Of a stretch of 64,000 bases of DNA, positions 26,101 through 37,451 are shown piece by piece. The notes beneath the pieces are model-generated. The model was not told the origin of the DNA. It made no database searches and was given only the letters and a program-made list of their open reading frames with translations. The translations under genes and the position numbers were made by a program. Location: NCBI GenBank assembly GCA_009602725.1, contig WELB01000083.1:59830-123829 (forward strand), given 5' to 3'. The DNA comes from Spirogloea muscicola. Taxonomy: Eukaryota; Streptophyta; Zygnematophyceae; Spirogloeales; Spirogloeaceae. The first letter of the stretch is position 1. Every line of letters begins with the position of its first letter.

Positions 26101-29100
26101 GATCAGGATGCCATAGACACAGCCCTCCCACCACTGGAACGCCGCCAATGCATTCACGTCCTCGGCAAAGCGATTGTACGCGTCCTCATAGACAAGGTCC
26201 GCAATTGCATCTGGCGGCGTGTGAGGCAGGTGAAACGGCTCGAGGAACGCGTTGCAGCCCATGAGGTGGATGCGGTACACATGGCCAGCTGACTCCTCCA
26301 CCCGCGTCGCTTCCATGACCTGCATTCGTGGACCAAAGAGCAAGGCTCAATGAAGGGCGCTGCATTGACTGAGGGCTCCAGATGGTGCAACTAGTGCACA
26401 TTGGCAGTGCGCTCGGCTGCAGCAATCTTATGCAATGACAAGATCTCGAGAAGCCTGAGTAGCAGAGATGCTCAGTGAAGTACCTCATTGAGAGACTCGA
26501 GAAAGGGGAAGGAGTGGTCGATCAAACTGCCAGTGTCAGGGTGGTGAGAGGAGGGCGCCGTGAACTCGTCGCTGCCCACAAGCTTCATGCGAGCGACGCT
26601 CAGCGTCAGCGCGAGCATGAGCAGGACGAGGGTGGAGATGATTGTAAATAGCCAGGGGCCGCCAAACGTGGCAATCAGGTCCTCCAGCATGGTGTTGCAG
26701 TGGGGCAGGCTGTAGCGGCTGCTGACGCACTGGTATGGGCATGGCAGACTGGGCACGCCGCCTGTCACATGCCAATTAGACTTCAGCGCGTGGTTAGCTC
26801 AAGCTTTGTGCGCTTTAGGGGAAGCAGTCAAGCAATTCGATCAATGTCATAGGCAGCCTCACAGGAAGATAACGGCTACTGAACCAGCAACAACTATCTC
26901 GCTACACATTCTCTCATGCATCAGGTCAAGCTACATAGCTGTGATACAGCTAATCAAGTGTCCCTTGTCCATTATGTCCACAACGTCTCCTTAAGAACAC
27001 AATATGGGTAATCTACATGCAACCAGGGGCTGTGCAAACACACACCTCGGGCCTGAACGAAGTAAGCGTGGTGGGGGAGCATGGCTGTGGAGCAGGGCTT
27101 GCAGAGCGCAGGGTCCGACCCGTATTCGTCCTTGTATGTCCCTAGGGGACATTCCTGCACGCAGAGTGGACCAGACGCAAGAATTAAGAATGATGGAGAA
27201 CAACCAGTGGCCCGCAGAGACCCTATGATGACAACATGGCGCCAACTCAAGCCACAGTTTGGGATGACCTGGCAGAAGACCCCAGCAAGCCCTGGGGGGC
27301 AGTCTGCAGTATGGAGGGTGCCAGCGTTGCCCCTCCCCCCTCCAGGGCTGCCGACACCTCCGCTGCAAGTTGGAGCACCAGGTCATTCAAGTATACATTC
27401 AAATTGGTCAAGACCCATACACTTCTAGATGCTGTGAGAGTGCATGCAGCTCTAAGAAGACACTAAGTACAATTGAAGGCGCCCAAGACAGAGCAATGCT
27501 GTAATTTTTCATCTGTAATCAGTTTCTCTACTAATCTACAACACAAAGACTGCTCAGCAACTATGACACAAGGTAGATGTAAGTTTGATAACAAGGGCAG
27601 GCAATTCAGCCTACTCCTAACGACCTTGAGATCAGTATTTCAAACTCTAAGAATGGTAGTCAATATGTCATACCTTGTCGTGATGCGGCCGCTGACATTT
27701 GCACGCTCCACATAAGCCTCGCCAACTGCTGAGTTCTCCCAATAAAAGTAGATCCGCCCTCCTCCACCACCACCGCCGCCCACTTGATCCCCAGCACCAC
27801 CAGCCGAGGAGATGACGCCGTCCTCCCCAAGCTGCAAGTGGTGCATGAAGAGGAGTAGGCTCCCTCCTGAGCCTCCCCCAGCTCCTCCTCGTTCTTGCTG
27901 CCAGTCGCCTGACTCCACAACCAATGTCCTGCCCGAGAGATGGCGTGGCTGGGTGTTGGCTATGGCCCCTTGTCCATCCGCACTGACTGTGCCGTCCACC
28001 TCCAGTGTCACCGGGTAGGCCTTTGACCCCAACACTGGCAGTCGCCTCAAAATATTGTCAACATACGAAGTTGCTTAATTGCATGAAGCAAGATGCACTG
28101 AGTAGGTTGACTTGCGCATGTCACCGAGAGATTGCAGTTTCTCTCGGTGACATGCATACTACTACCTACTTGCAGAATAAGTAGCTAGACACTTGCAATG
28201 AGTTGATTGAGCAGGTATTTGTGTTCTCACACAGAGGCTCACATGGACATTAACTTATCCACAGCAATGAAAATGAAGAAGGAACGTTGCGTTGGCGGAA
28301 CTTACCCAAGACACCCCCTCCAGCATTGCTTTCGCCAGCCATGCCAGCACCAGAGCCAGAGCCCAGCTCGCAGGGCATTTGCGCGCTCCCATAAGGGTCC
28401 CCACCCTCGGCCTCGCTTCCATTGAAAGATCCAAAGCCTCCTCGGCCCCCGTGCCCTGCCCCGCCGCCGGTTCCCTTCCTGCTGCTCTGTCCTCGTCCAA
28501 CTCCAGACTCTCCTGGACAACCTGGAAGACATTCGAGAAGCTCTTGCTGACTGCTTCAAGACTAAAAGCTTGGAAGTATATGAGGAAATTTGCAATTGTC
28601 TCAGTTGTGGCGCAGACAGATTTTTCAGTAATCTTAATAGTGATCATAAGCTACAATCAGGCAGCATCCTTACCAAGAGCTGAGGAGCTCAGCTCCCCTC
28701 TATAGCCAATGGAGATGGTCTTGGACCGCTGTATATGCACGATGCTGCCATGGATGTTGCCAAAGACTACGACTTCTCCCACTCGGCACATCTGCAGAGT
28801 GAATGGGGACTGGAGCATCTGATAGCAATCCTCGGGGCTGTCAACAATTGCGCGGGGGCAGGAAGTGGTGTCGCAGTAGAGCAGATCTTTCCTGGGTATT
28901 GTTGAGATGTTGGAACAAGCCCACACAACATGTAAGTATACATATTTAGTGTGTCAAGTTGCCTCCAGGCGAGAGGACAGCCAATATACATGTGCCTGCA
29001 GCTAGACATGAAGTGCAAACCATTGCAATTTGCAGGGAGAATTCCTTCAGTTTATTATTGACATGCACGACCAGTATGATGGCAAGAGCAGAGGTGCAGG

Positions 29101-32100
29101 AGGACGAAAGAGTGAGCAAGTTGAGTACGTTTGACTGGAGTAGGGGACCTCCAATGGGGCGACTAACCTCCCTCCATAGCCTACCTGAGGACATCACTGG
29201 GGACAAAGCTTCAAAAGTAGCAATCTCACAGCACTTAGTGCAGTGAAGGCAGAGAGTATCAGGCAATGCTTGGTATCGCGTGCATTTCAGATGCAAGCCA
29301 AAGGACGAGGTAACCGTATGGCTCAAGCAAGGGCCAACCTGCACCCTGATGTAAAGAGACAAGAAGAGGCGCTCAGCCCCAATCAAGTCCCCGTTCCCAA
29401 GCTCCAGCACACCTTGCCCAACCATTGCCAGGATACTACCAGAGGTGATGCGGGAGCCACCCTGCACCACGATAGGCAGACGAGCTGAATGTACACTGCA
29501 ATCAGAAGACAAGTTGCTGGTGACAGCAAAGCAATGACGTCCATGTGGAACAAGCATTGCATATCACACATACATTTTTGAAACTATACAGTCAATCTCC
29601 AGACAATTTCCTGATACCAAGGTACAGGGTTTGTGATGATACGTCAAAATGTGACTAGATTCAACAAGAGTGAACAACCAATCAATGTGACAAGTCACCG
29701 CCAGTAATCAATTATCAATGTCCAAAGAGTCGGCTGAGGCCAGGTACAGTCTCTGTGGTGACACATCCTGTGTCAATCTGTTTGATAAGAGATAGAGATG
29801 GATAAAGATGGAAGCAGAGGCCATAACAGCTGAATAACCAACCTTAAGCTGCAGGTGGTCTGAGTCCAAGACGGAGATGCCACGCCGAATCTGAATCCGA
29901 GAGGTTGTGAGAGATAGCCGCATGACCTGGATCTTCAGGCCACCACTGAAGAGGTGCATGCTGGAGTCTTCCATCTTGATCGCCTGTGCCATCAGCTCAA
30001 GCTCTGTCGACTCCCTCTCCACAGACCCAAAGAGAAGCTCTCCCCCACCGCCCAGCACAATCGTGCTGCTCACCTGAAGTCAAGGAAGGGCCAGCAATGC
30101 TACACTCTTGAGCTACATCTTCTTTCACCGTCAAAATCAACATGATTGCAATTGATGTGTGAGTGACCACAATCAAATGAACAAAGTTTTAGTCTAGTAT
30201 CCCACATTGTGGTCTTAGCTGATGCTACATAGACAGCTGCTTGTGCTGACTTTCACATCATACCTGCACTCTGCTCCAGGGTGAGAGGACCACAACCTTC
30301 GCATTCCCCTGAAGGTGGAAGTGGACCCAAAGCGGGTACTGCCGAAAGTCAAAGAGCTCAGTTGCTGTGCTTGTAGAGTAGCCGCTATTGCTGATGGTAA
30401 GAGCTTGTGCAGCATTGTCAAAGATCGTCCCTGCAGCCCCCGCGTTCTCAGGACAGTGCTCGCTGTCTCCTCCTGCAGAGGGAGGGGCAAGTGCATGGAC
30501 TTGATGCTCTTAGAAGTTTCTTGAAGCGTGTCCTCACATCCAGCAGCAATTCTACCTGACCTTTGTGGCCGTCAAACATCAGCCATAAGGATCTATTCTG
30601 GACATTCTCACATCAGATGCACCACCTCGTCTCAATCACCACGAGAAGGGTAATCGACTGAAGTGCTTGCAGCCTTCTTGGAATTACTAGGTGCAATCTT
30701 AGGCATTATCAGCTTCTTAAGTATTAACTGCCTGGTAATCGCCAGGCCGCATTTGACACGCAGTCATCGATTTCGTGTACAAAAAGATACCATGTGCTTT
30801 GATCTGGAAGCCACCAAGTAGATCGGCGCAGTCGTACGCCACCCTTCCTCCCCCGCCCCCAGCATAGCCAGCACCACCATTGGCGCTGATGCGCCCTTCA
30901 GGCGACCCATCGCTGCACAAACGATGTTCCGGCCAACCAGAATTACGCTGTGCAGAGTAACATCTGCTAAGAGCCAGCATGACTATGACGTGACAATTGC
31001 TCAGTCCACTGTCCATTCGATGACGTTTGCAGAAAGGGTGGTGCGTATGAAGAGCACAGAGGAGACTTGCATCGTCGCTGCTTTCACAATCACGCTGCCA
31101 CCGGAGCCGCCCCCGCCATCCTGAGCAACAGCGCCATCGGCGTCAATGACGCCGTGCAGGTAAAGGGTGCCATGCACAGTCACGTTCACCCTGCCCCCTC
31201 CAGCGCCACCGCCCTCCTCGTTGCCAAGGCCGCCACCTCTGCTCCCGCACTTCCACGGCTTGTCAAGCGTCGACCACGCATAGCCGTCCCCACCCCACAC
31301 ATCACTTGCTGCAGCAAAGCAAAGTTGCCATACATGTCTCAGCACCCGACTGTGGGGATCGTCTTGGCCTCACCATATTCCACAGAGCAAAGACCGGACA
31401 CGATAAGCACTAGCACCGCGCAAAGCAGCTCAAAGCTTTTTCATATGTCACGACCTTCACGCGCCGAGCAGTTTGCGCCGCGCCCGCCATGCCCAGCGCC
31501 CGAGCCATCAACCGTGGTCGGCGTCCCGCTCGTCTGTGGCGGCGGCTCGCCACCAAGCCCTCTCGCGCTCACGTATGCCCCTTCGCTGACATAAGAAGTG
31601 TGCGCCTGACCCACCCACACCAATCAGGAGTGCTCAGTGCGATAAGCGCAGTCTGAAGTCTGAAGTAGACTGTCTTTGGTATGAAGAACCACACACGCAG
31701 TGTCCCACAGCCTATCCAGTAAGCACATCTGCTTAAGAGAGCATGCTGCTGAATTCCTTGACAGCAGCGACGCACCTCAACGACCAGAACTCCGGCAAGG
31801 ATGGACGCGCCCTTCCCAAGGTAAAGCGCCCCCCCCAGGATGAGCCTTAGCTCGCAGTCGGGCACCGAGCAGTTCAGGGACACTGACGGCTTCAGCGTCA
31901 GGTTGCCTCTGCCCTCAATCACCGCCTGGAAGTTTTAACGGTATGATATGATCAGATAGGAAGCTCTATTGAAGAATTAAGCTTGGCAACCTCACCTGTA
32001 GCAGTAAGAATTCACCGACACTTTCCTCGAGCACAATGACAGCTGAAAGCTACAGTACCAACATAGACTATCAAGTCACAGTCTGCTGGTGACCGTATCG

Positions 32101-32648
32101 AGTGGCTTCACCAGCACGGCCTGACAGCAGCATGCACAACGAGGCTAGGAGCAGCAGGAAAACGACAGCTCTCTGCACACGAGGAAGTCATGAGGGGCTC
32201 GCATGAGCGGGGGACTTACGTCCAGCTCCAGGTCCACAGTCTCCTCAACCGTGCACGTGGTTGAAAGCGAACCGAATCCCCGCAGGTCATCCTGGCAGTT
32301 GAGCGACCTGGGCGAGTGGGGGGGCAGCCGTTAGCAAATGGTGGGCATCAGCCAGAGGGCGAATCCGGCAGCCACCTTTGCAGCCACTTGCCCGGCGCTT
32401 GACCGCAGTCAGCCCCGCGGAGTGACGAGCAACTGCTGACAGCGGCGAGCCATCACTGAGGTGCTGAGCTCGTGCTTAACTGCACTGACGGACACCAGGT
32501 CCCACCACTGGCGACCGCCGAGCCCTTGCGGAGCGGGCTGGTGGAAGCTGCATCACCTGGGTGCCTGCGACGACGGCGCGACTGGCGGCAGTGCAGCGAC
32601 CAGCAGGATGGCCGGCAGGAGCAGAAGGTGCGCTAGCCCGAGTCGCAT
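23118..32648 (-). CDS. Very large glycine-rich, Cys-motif, multi-pass membrane protein (plant At5g11700/At4g32920-like family)
   Basis: Exons seen (minus order): 32648-32557, 32307-32220, 31925-31776, 31605-31455, 31308-31067, 30947-30791, 30472-30264, 30073-29843, 29461-29339, 28891-28674, 28512-28306, 28034-27674, 27362-27269, 27154-27046, 26761-26484, 26319-25957, 25714-25526, 25349-25176, 25056-25012, 24797-24611, 24458-24216, 23277-23118. Phase shows at least three small exons are missing (29338-28892, 25011-24798, 24215-23278). The N-terminus MRLGLAHLLLLPAILLVAAL is a signal peptide. It is followed by glycine-rich beta-helix-like blocks (GEPPPQTSGTPTTVDGSGAG, DVWGGDGYAWSTLDKPWKCG), a Cys-rich EGF/TNFR-like segment (ECPLGTYKDEYGSDP..C..C), membrane segments (GGPWLFTIISTLVLLMLALT; CVYGILIVLSLPLAYTWQQW), the conserved SLIDHSFPFLESLNE, EYDHSCLRSCRSRALYEGL and FLGGDEKRSDLPP, two more membrane segments, and the C-terminal HVANLEVQDRTLLSADQ. 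Land-plant homologues are membrane proteins of poorly known role, so no function is assigned. The exon 6 acceptor is uncertain. Confidence 0.9.
28101..28171. repeat. Long hairpin in an intron of the glycine-rich protein gene
   Basis: GCATGTCACCGAGAGA (28116-28131) and TCTCTCGGTGACATGC (28140-28155) are perfect 16-bp reverse complements around an 8-base loop. After an 8-base internal mismatch the outer sequences AGTAGGT and ACCTACT pair again, making a roughly 70-base imperfect hairpin. It lies in the intron between exons 28512-28306 and 28034-27674. It could be a tiny foldback element or a small-RNA precursor. Confidence 0.85.
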
Positions 32649-32912
32649 TGCCGGCCGCGTCGCCCTCGCATCTCTCACATGGAGGCCCCGCCGCCCCAGA
32701 GCAAGCCAAGATATGCAACGACTGCCACCGCGAAACGGCGGCGGCAGCCTGCGGCTTCTGAGAAGCTATGTCACGGCTCGTGAGCTGCGCGTTAGTCTGC
32801 TCTCAAGCTCCGGCGGGCCCTGCAGCGGCCTCGCTGCCGCCGCCTCCGCCGCCGCCTCGGTGAGCCTCCTCCGCGTGCGAGCGACCCCGCAGGCAGGCGG
32901 AGTGCCGGTGGC

Positions 32913-32943
<31 letters not shown>

Positions 32944-34165
32944 GGACGGCGGCGGAGCCGGCGCTGCTGCAGGCTGCCGCGCCGCAAAGCCCGCTGTCAC
33001 TCTGGGAGCGGGATTGAACGGAACGGCGACGGAACGGCCAGATCAACGTGGGGAACGATATAGAGACGGACTGACGGGTGGCCCCAACCTGGGAGACGAA
33101 CGACCTGTCCCCCCCAATCAGCTCCTCTACATTCCTCTGGGCCCTCAATGCGCTTCCTCCTGCCGGTTGCCCAACCCACCGTGACTAGCAGCAGCACCTG
33201 ACTAGCGCGTAGCTTGAGCCCCTGACTTGACCTCTGGCTTTGCTCCTTCCTTGTGATCCGACAATTTGGCCCTCCTCTCCAATGCAAGGAGGCATCATTC
33301 TATGTAGCCCCAGTCGCAAGTCTTTCTGCGGAGCATCCACTCGCCTCAAGTATCAAGCCTGGGTTGGCAAGCCGCCAGCCAGCTTAGCGATGATCAAGTA
33401 CATAATGGTAGACGCCACTGGTGGACACGGAGGAGGCTAAGAACAGGTTTCGCGTGTCCTCAGTATTGGTCAGTGCCGGATCACAGGGCCGCTGGCCAAG
33501 ATGGTAGGCCTGCTGCGAGCTGGATTCACCAAGTGCTGCGAGATTTTTTGGCAGGCTGCCCCTGCACTGGCGGACGTACAGATAACCTGGTGCCAATTGT
33601 CCACCCATTGATGGTTGCCGCCCCGGCCAATGAGCCGCACTGCCACCGTAAACACTTGTATCCAGGCCATCTTGTAAGAGTTAGCCAAGGTGAGAGGTTG
33701 GGAGGACTCCAACGTGCACACCCTCCACTGTGTCTATAAAGTGCATATAAAGGGCACAGCAAGGTACAAGGATTGCAAGCAGTATTTGTGCCTTGCCTAG
33801 ACAGTAACAAAGCCAGGGCTAGGCATGTGCCGTCACATCTGCAGACGAAACTTTCTATATAAATTTGCACACAACTCGGATTTTGATTTGTGGATTCCCT
33901 GTGAGATGCACCAATGCTTAAGTACCCCTATGAGGAGCGCATAAGACCCTTCTTCCCTCAGTAGGGTAAGGGTTTTACTTTTGATTTGCAATGTAATGGG
34001 AAGACGAGCGAAGTGACTCATGGTGACCAGGTAAAGCAAGCAGAGAAGCCGCTCATCACAGGCGCTAGAACCAGTATCGCCAGAGACTTCTGTGCAACAG
34101 TGAGTTGGGCCAAAAGGGGACGCCTTTTGAGCACAAGAAGGTAAGCCTGCAGCAGCTTGGCGCGT
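32649..34165. other. Intergenic: 5' flank of glycine-rich gene, 3' flank of U2B''
   Basis: About 32650-33060 is very GC rich with a (GGC)n run near 32915-32945, like other gene starts here; it is the likely promoter and 5' UTR of the gene starting at 32648. From 33060 to 34165 the base composition is ordinary and no coding motif, repeat or RNA was recognised. The last part should hold the 3' UTR of the splicing-factor gene. Confidence 0.5.
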
Positions 34166-35914
34166 TCACTTCTTGGCATACGAAATCTGCATGGGGTGCG
34201 TGGGGCTGATGCGGTAGCCCTGAAGGCCCTGCAAGGCCACTGTGGCCTGCATCTCGTCCCCAAACTCCACAAAAGCGATGCCAGGCTTTGCCTCCACCAT
34301 TCGCACCTCCTTGAAGCCCGGAAATTGTGCAAATAATGCCTGCAGCATCGCGCTGGTCGTCTCATGCGGCAGCGCCTGGAGGAAGAGCAGACTGTTGGGT
34401 GGTGCCGGCGCCTCGGGCATCGTCGGCCGTGGCGGCATGCCTCCCATCGGCATGCCGGGCTGAGATGTACACAAGACAGCCTCATGCAGCGTGTCAGCCG
34501 AGAGTTGCAAATGCAGGGGCGACTGCGACTGCAGGCTCATATGAAAGGGTCGACAACAGTGAACAACTCTTCATTGGCAAAGCTCGATGATTGCTTCCAC
34601 GTAAGAAACGCAGGGCTGGACGACTAACAACAAGATCAGGGAAAAGCAGCAGCAAGCAACAGTGAACAACTCTTCATTGGCAAAAACCGATGATTGCTTT
34701 CACGTAAGAAACGCAGGGCTGGACGACTAACAACAAGATCAGGGAGAAGCAGCAGCAAGCAACCCTACATCCTAGAACAAACAGGTTCGTGCTATACCTG
34801 TGGCATTCCATAGCCATATCCTCCACCATCTGCAGGAATGACCCCAGGTTGGTACTGGGCCTGCTGGCTATCCTCCAGCTTTTTCCTCGCTGCACAAGGA
34901 GCTGAGGGACGTCAGACAACAGCGTCTTTCCACTCCCAATACCTTAAGCTCGAGAGCTGCAGTTTGAGTGGCAGAGCTGCTTGTCTTACCAAACATGACT
35001 AGCCGGCTGAAGTGCTTCTACATGACCTGCTACCGACTCTAAGAACCAATCGTCTCTGAATCGCTAGGGGGCCCACCCTAGCGGCGCTGATCATCGCACT
35101 TCAGACTCATGTGATGGGGATAAGGAGACAGTTACTAAGTTGGGAATAGTCGCCCTAACCTTTCTCCTCTGCCTTCTTCTTCTTGTCCCTCGGCACGAAC
35201 GTGCCGTCCGCCTTGGAAATGACATCTGACTTCGCCTTGGCGTACGATATCCTCTGCAGCAAGGTCAGGATTTCATGTTCCTCAGAAACGGGCGCATGGA
35301 AGAGACATCAGCCACGCCGAGCTGGCAGACCACAAGACAAAGGCTACCAGAGGGCTTGACGCAAAGTCCAGTGCGTAGGCCGCGCTGCAAGAAGCCAAGC
35401 CTGGTCGCGGCTGGCTAACCATGGGCTTATCGTAGAACGGGAAGCCCTGCATCTGCCGCAGCGCATTCGTGGCGGAGGTGATGTCGTCAAAGACAACCCA
35501 CGCCTGCCCACGCAACTTCAGCGTCTTGAGCGCCACGATGTCCAGTATCTTGCCGAACTGGGAGAAGACGGCGTACAGGGACTTCTTGAGCTCTGCAGCG
35601 ACGCAGGGCCGGCTGGTCGGACCAGTCAGCGCTGGCCCACTGAGGCGAAGCAGCAATCGCCGCCGGCATGAGCGGCCTGAGACGAGCAAGCTCACAGCGA
35701 TGGCGTCGATCGTCATCGCGGAGACGGCGGCCAGACTCGCGTCTGCCGCACTGCCTGCAGCGCTGTCGTCTGTCCTGCCCGCCGAGATGGCAGTGGCGCG
35801 AGGCCGGGCCCAGGCCAGGAGCTCGCAGCGGCGCGGTCTCAGTGGCTCACCTTCCTTCCGGACCTTCTCGTTGAGGTTGTTGATGTAGATAGTCTGGTTC
35901 GGCGCCGCGTCCAT
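34166..35914 (-). CDS. U2B'': U1A/U2B'' family snRNP protein, 5 exons
   Basis: Exons (minus order): 35914-35851, 35592-35420, 35253-35160, 34889-34798, 34459-34166; 717 nt, 238 residues, all in phase. Two RRM domains are present. The first begins [18 protein letters not shown] with RNP2-like IYINNL, the RNP1-like region [11 protein letters not shown], then [20 protein letters not shown] and [20 protein letters not shown], which is diagnostic of U1A/U2B''. The linker is Met/Pro/Gly rich ([12 protein letters not shown]). The second, divergent RRM ([40 protein letters not shown]) ends QISYAKK. The protein binds U2 (or U1) snRNA stem-loops in the spliceosome. By sequence alone U1A and U2B'' are hard to separate; the length and plant-like linker favour U2B''. 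The start lies 54 bases from an assembly gap and faces FDC2. Confidence 0.94.
34556..34761. repeat. 103-bp tandem duplication in U2B'' intron
   Basis: ACAGTGAACAACTCTTCATT starts at both 34556 and 34659. The two 103-bp copies differ at only a few positions (for example AGCTCGATGATTGCTTCC against AACCGATGATTGCTTTC). Both lie in the intron between exons 4 and 5, indicating a recent duplication. Confidence 0.93.
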
Positions 35915-35967
35915 GGCGGCGGCCGCTGCTGCGCCGCCGCCGCCGCTGCCGCGGCCGCCTCCGCGGC

Positions 35968-36721
35968 NNNNNNNNNNNNNNNNNNNNNNNNNNNNNNNNN
36001 NNNNNNNNNNNNNNNNNNNNNNNNNNNNNNNNNNNNNNNNNNNNNNNNNNNNNNNNNNNNNNNNNNNNNNNNNNNNNNNNNNNNNNNNNNNNNNNNNNNN
36101 NNNNNNNNNNNNNNNNNNNNNNNNNNNNNNNNNNNNNNNNNNNNNNNNNNNNNNNNNNNNNNNNNNNNNNNNNNNNNNNNNNNNNNNNNNNNNNNNNNNN
36201 NNNNNNNNNNNNNNNNNNNNNNNNNNNNNNNNNNNNNNNNNNNNNNNNNNNNNNNNNNNNNNNNNNNNNNNNNNNNNNNNNNNNNNNNNNNNNNNNNNNN
36301 NNNNNNNNNNNNNNNNNNNNNNNNNNNNNNNNNNNNNNNNNNNNNNNNNNNNNNNNNNNNNNNNNNNNNNNNNNNNNNNNNNNNNNNNNNNNNNNNNNNN
36401 NNNNNNNNNNNNNNNNNNNNNNNNNNNNNNNNNNNNNNNNNNNNNNNNNNNNNNNNNNNNNNNNNNNNNNNNNNNNNNNNNNNNNNNNNNNNNNNNNNNN
36501 NNNNNNNNNNNNNNNNNNNNNNNNNNNNNNNNNNNNNNNNNNNNNNNNNNNNNNNNNNNNNNNNNNNNNNNNNNNNNNNNNNNNNNNNNNNNNNNNNNNN
36601 NNNNNNNNNNNNNNNNNNNNNNNNNNNNNNNNNNNNNNNNNNNNNNNNNNNNNNNNNNNNNNNNNNNNNNNNNNNNNNNNNNNNNNNNNNNNNNNNNNNN
36701 NNNNNNNNNNNNNNNNNNNNN
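35968..36721. other. Assembly gap (754 N) between divergent U2B'' and FDC2
   Basis: The gap begins 54 bases upstream of the U2B'' ATG and ends inside or just upstream of FDC2. It hides the FDC2 start and any shared bidirectional promoter. The flanks are CGG/GCC repetitive. Confidence 0.98.
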
Positions 36722-37451
36722 GGTGGCGAGGGCGGGGCCGCCGCGCCGCCGCCGCCGCCGCCGCCGCCGCGGCGCAGGTCCACACGGTGGAGCTGGAGGT
36801 GCACGGCCAGGTGCACACGCTGCAGGTGCCCGAGGACGAGACCATCCTGAGCGCCGCGCTGGAGCAGGGCCTCGACGTCCCGCACGACTGCAAGCTCGGC
36901 GTCTGCATGACCTGCCCCTCCAAGCTGGAGAAGGGCGCCCTGGACCAGTCCGGTGAGACCTCCAGGCCTGGCCTCTGCTGCTAATCTCTCAGCCACAACT
37001 GCTAACCTCTCAGCTACAATTGCTACCGGCTGGTTCTACTTGCCGCTAATTGCTGCTGATTGCCTACAATTGGTAGAGCGCATGCTTTGCACGTATGAAG
37101 TCATTGGTTCAAATCCGTTCGTCTGCATTGAATTCGATCATTTACTGATTGCCTGTGGCTGATAGAGGTATGTCGCGAGGCTCCTGCCTTGATGAGCTTG
37201 CTTGAATTCCGATGGCTGTCTCGCTGGTACTTGGCATCACACGAGGCACTTGGGATAGTGAAGCTTATGCTTGCTCTCACCATCTTGCTTGCCTGAATTC
37301 CGCCTCGTGACGTGCAGAGGGGATGCTCAGCGACGATGTCCAGGAGCTAGGGTACGCCTTGATGTGCGTCTCATATCCCAAGTCGGACTGCAAAGTCCGC
37401 ATTATTCCTGAGGAGGAGCTCCTCAGCTTGCAGCTCATGACAAGCGAGTAG
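36722..37451 (+). CDS. FDC2: Ferredoxin C2 ([2Fe-2S], plastid), 5' end lost in gap
   Basis: Exons visible: up to 36952 (coding certainly from about 36778) and 37318-37451, ending at TAG. The product reads VHTVELEVHGQVHTLQVPED and DVPHDCKLGVCMTCPSKLEK, then after the splice EGMLSDDVQELGYALMCVSY, PKSDCKVRIIPEEELLSLQL and MTSE. The cluster ligands are C-x4-C-x2-C plus the Cys of YALMC. The CKLGVCMTCP core and the C-terminal IPEEELLSLQL extension are specific to the land-plant FdC2 type, not photosynthetic PetF, which has CRAGxCSSC. FdC2 is a stromal protein with an extended C-terminus linked to photosynthetic electron transfer. The transit peptide and start are in the gap or in an upstream exon; GCGCAG at 36772-36777 could be an acceptor. 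The 365-bp intron carries a tRNA-like sequence. Confidence 0.93.
37053..37127 (+). pseudogene. tRNA-Ala(UGC)-like relic, organellar style, in FDC2 intron
   Basis: The D-arm part ATTGGTAGAGCG, a perfect 5-bp anticodon stem CATGC/GTATG around the 7-base loop TTTGCAC (anticodon TGC), the variable region AAGTC and the T arm ATTGGTTCAAATCCGTT are all in correct register. The acceptor halves (37053-37059 and 37120-37126) do not pair, and the 5' D stem is disturbed. It therefore looks like a degenerate copy, not a working gene. The wording of the T arm and variable loop resembles organellar tRNA-Ala, suggesting an inserted fragment of organelle DNA. Confidence 0.6.

Noticed and set aside
32000-32050. 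Candidate exon LSLCSRKVSVNSYCYR in the glycine-rich gene
   Set aside because: Skipping it joins DLELD directly to AVIEGRGNLTL, matching the family without an insertion.
32461-33063. 200-codon Arg-rich plus-strand ORF
   Set aside because: Antisense to the signal-peptide exon of the glycine-rich protein gene and driven by a (CGG)n run.
35839-36996. Open frames of 350-385 codons on both strands across 35968-36721
   Set aside because: Artefact of the assembly gap; the real coding sequences at its edges are U2B'' and FDC2.
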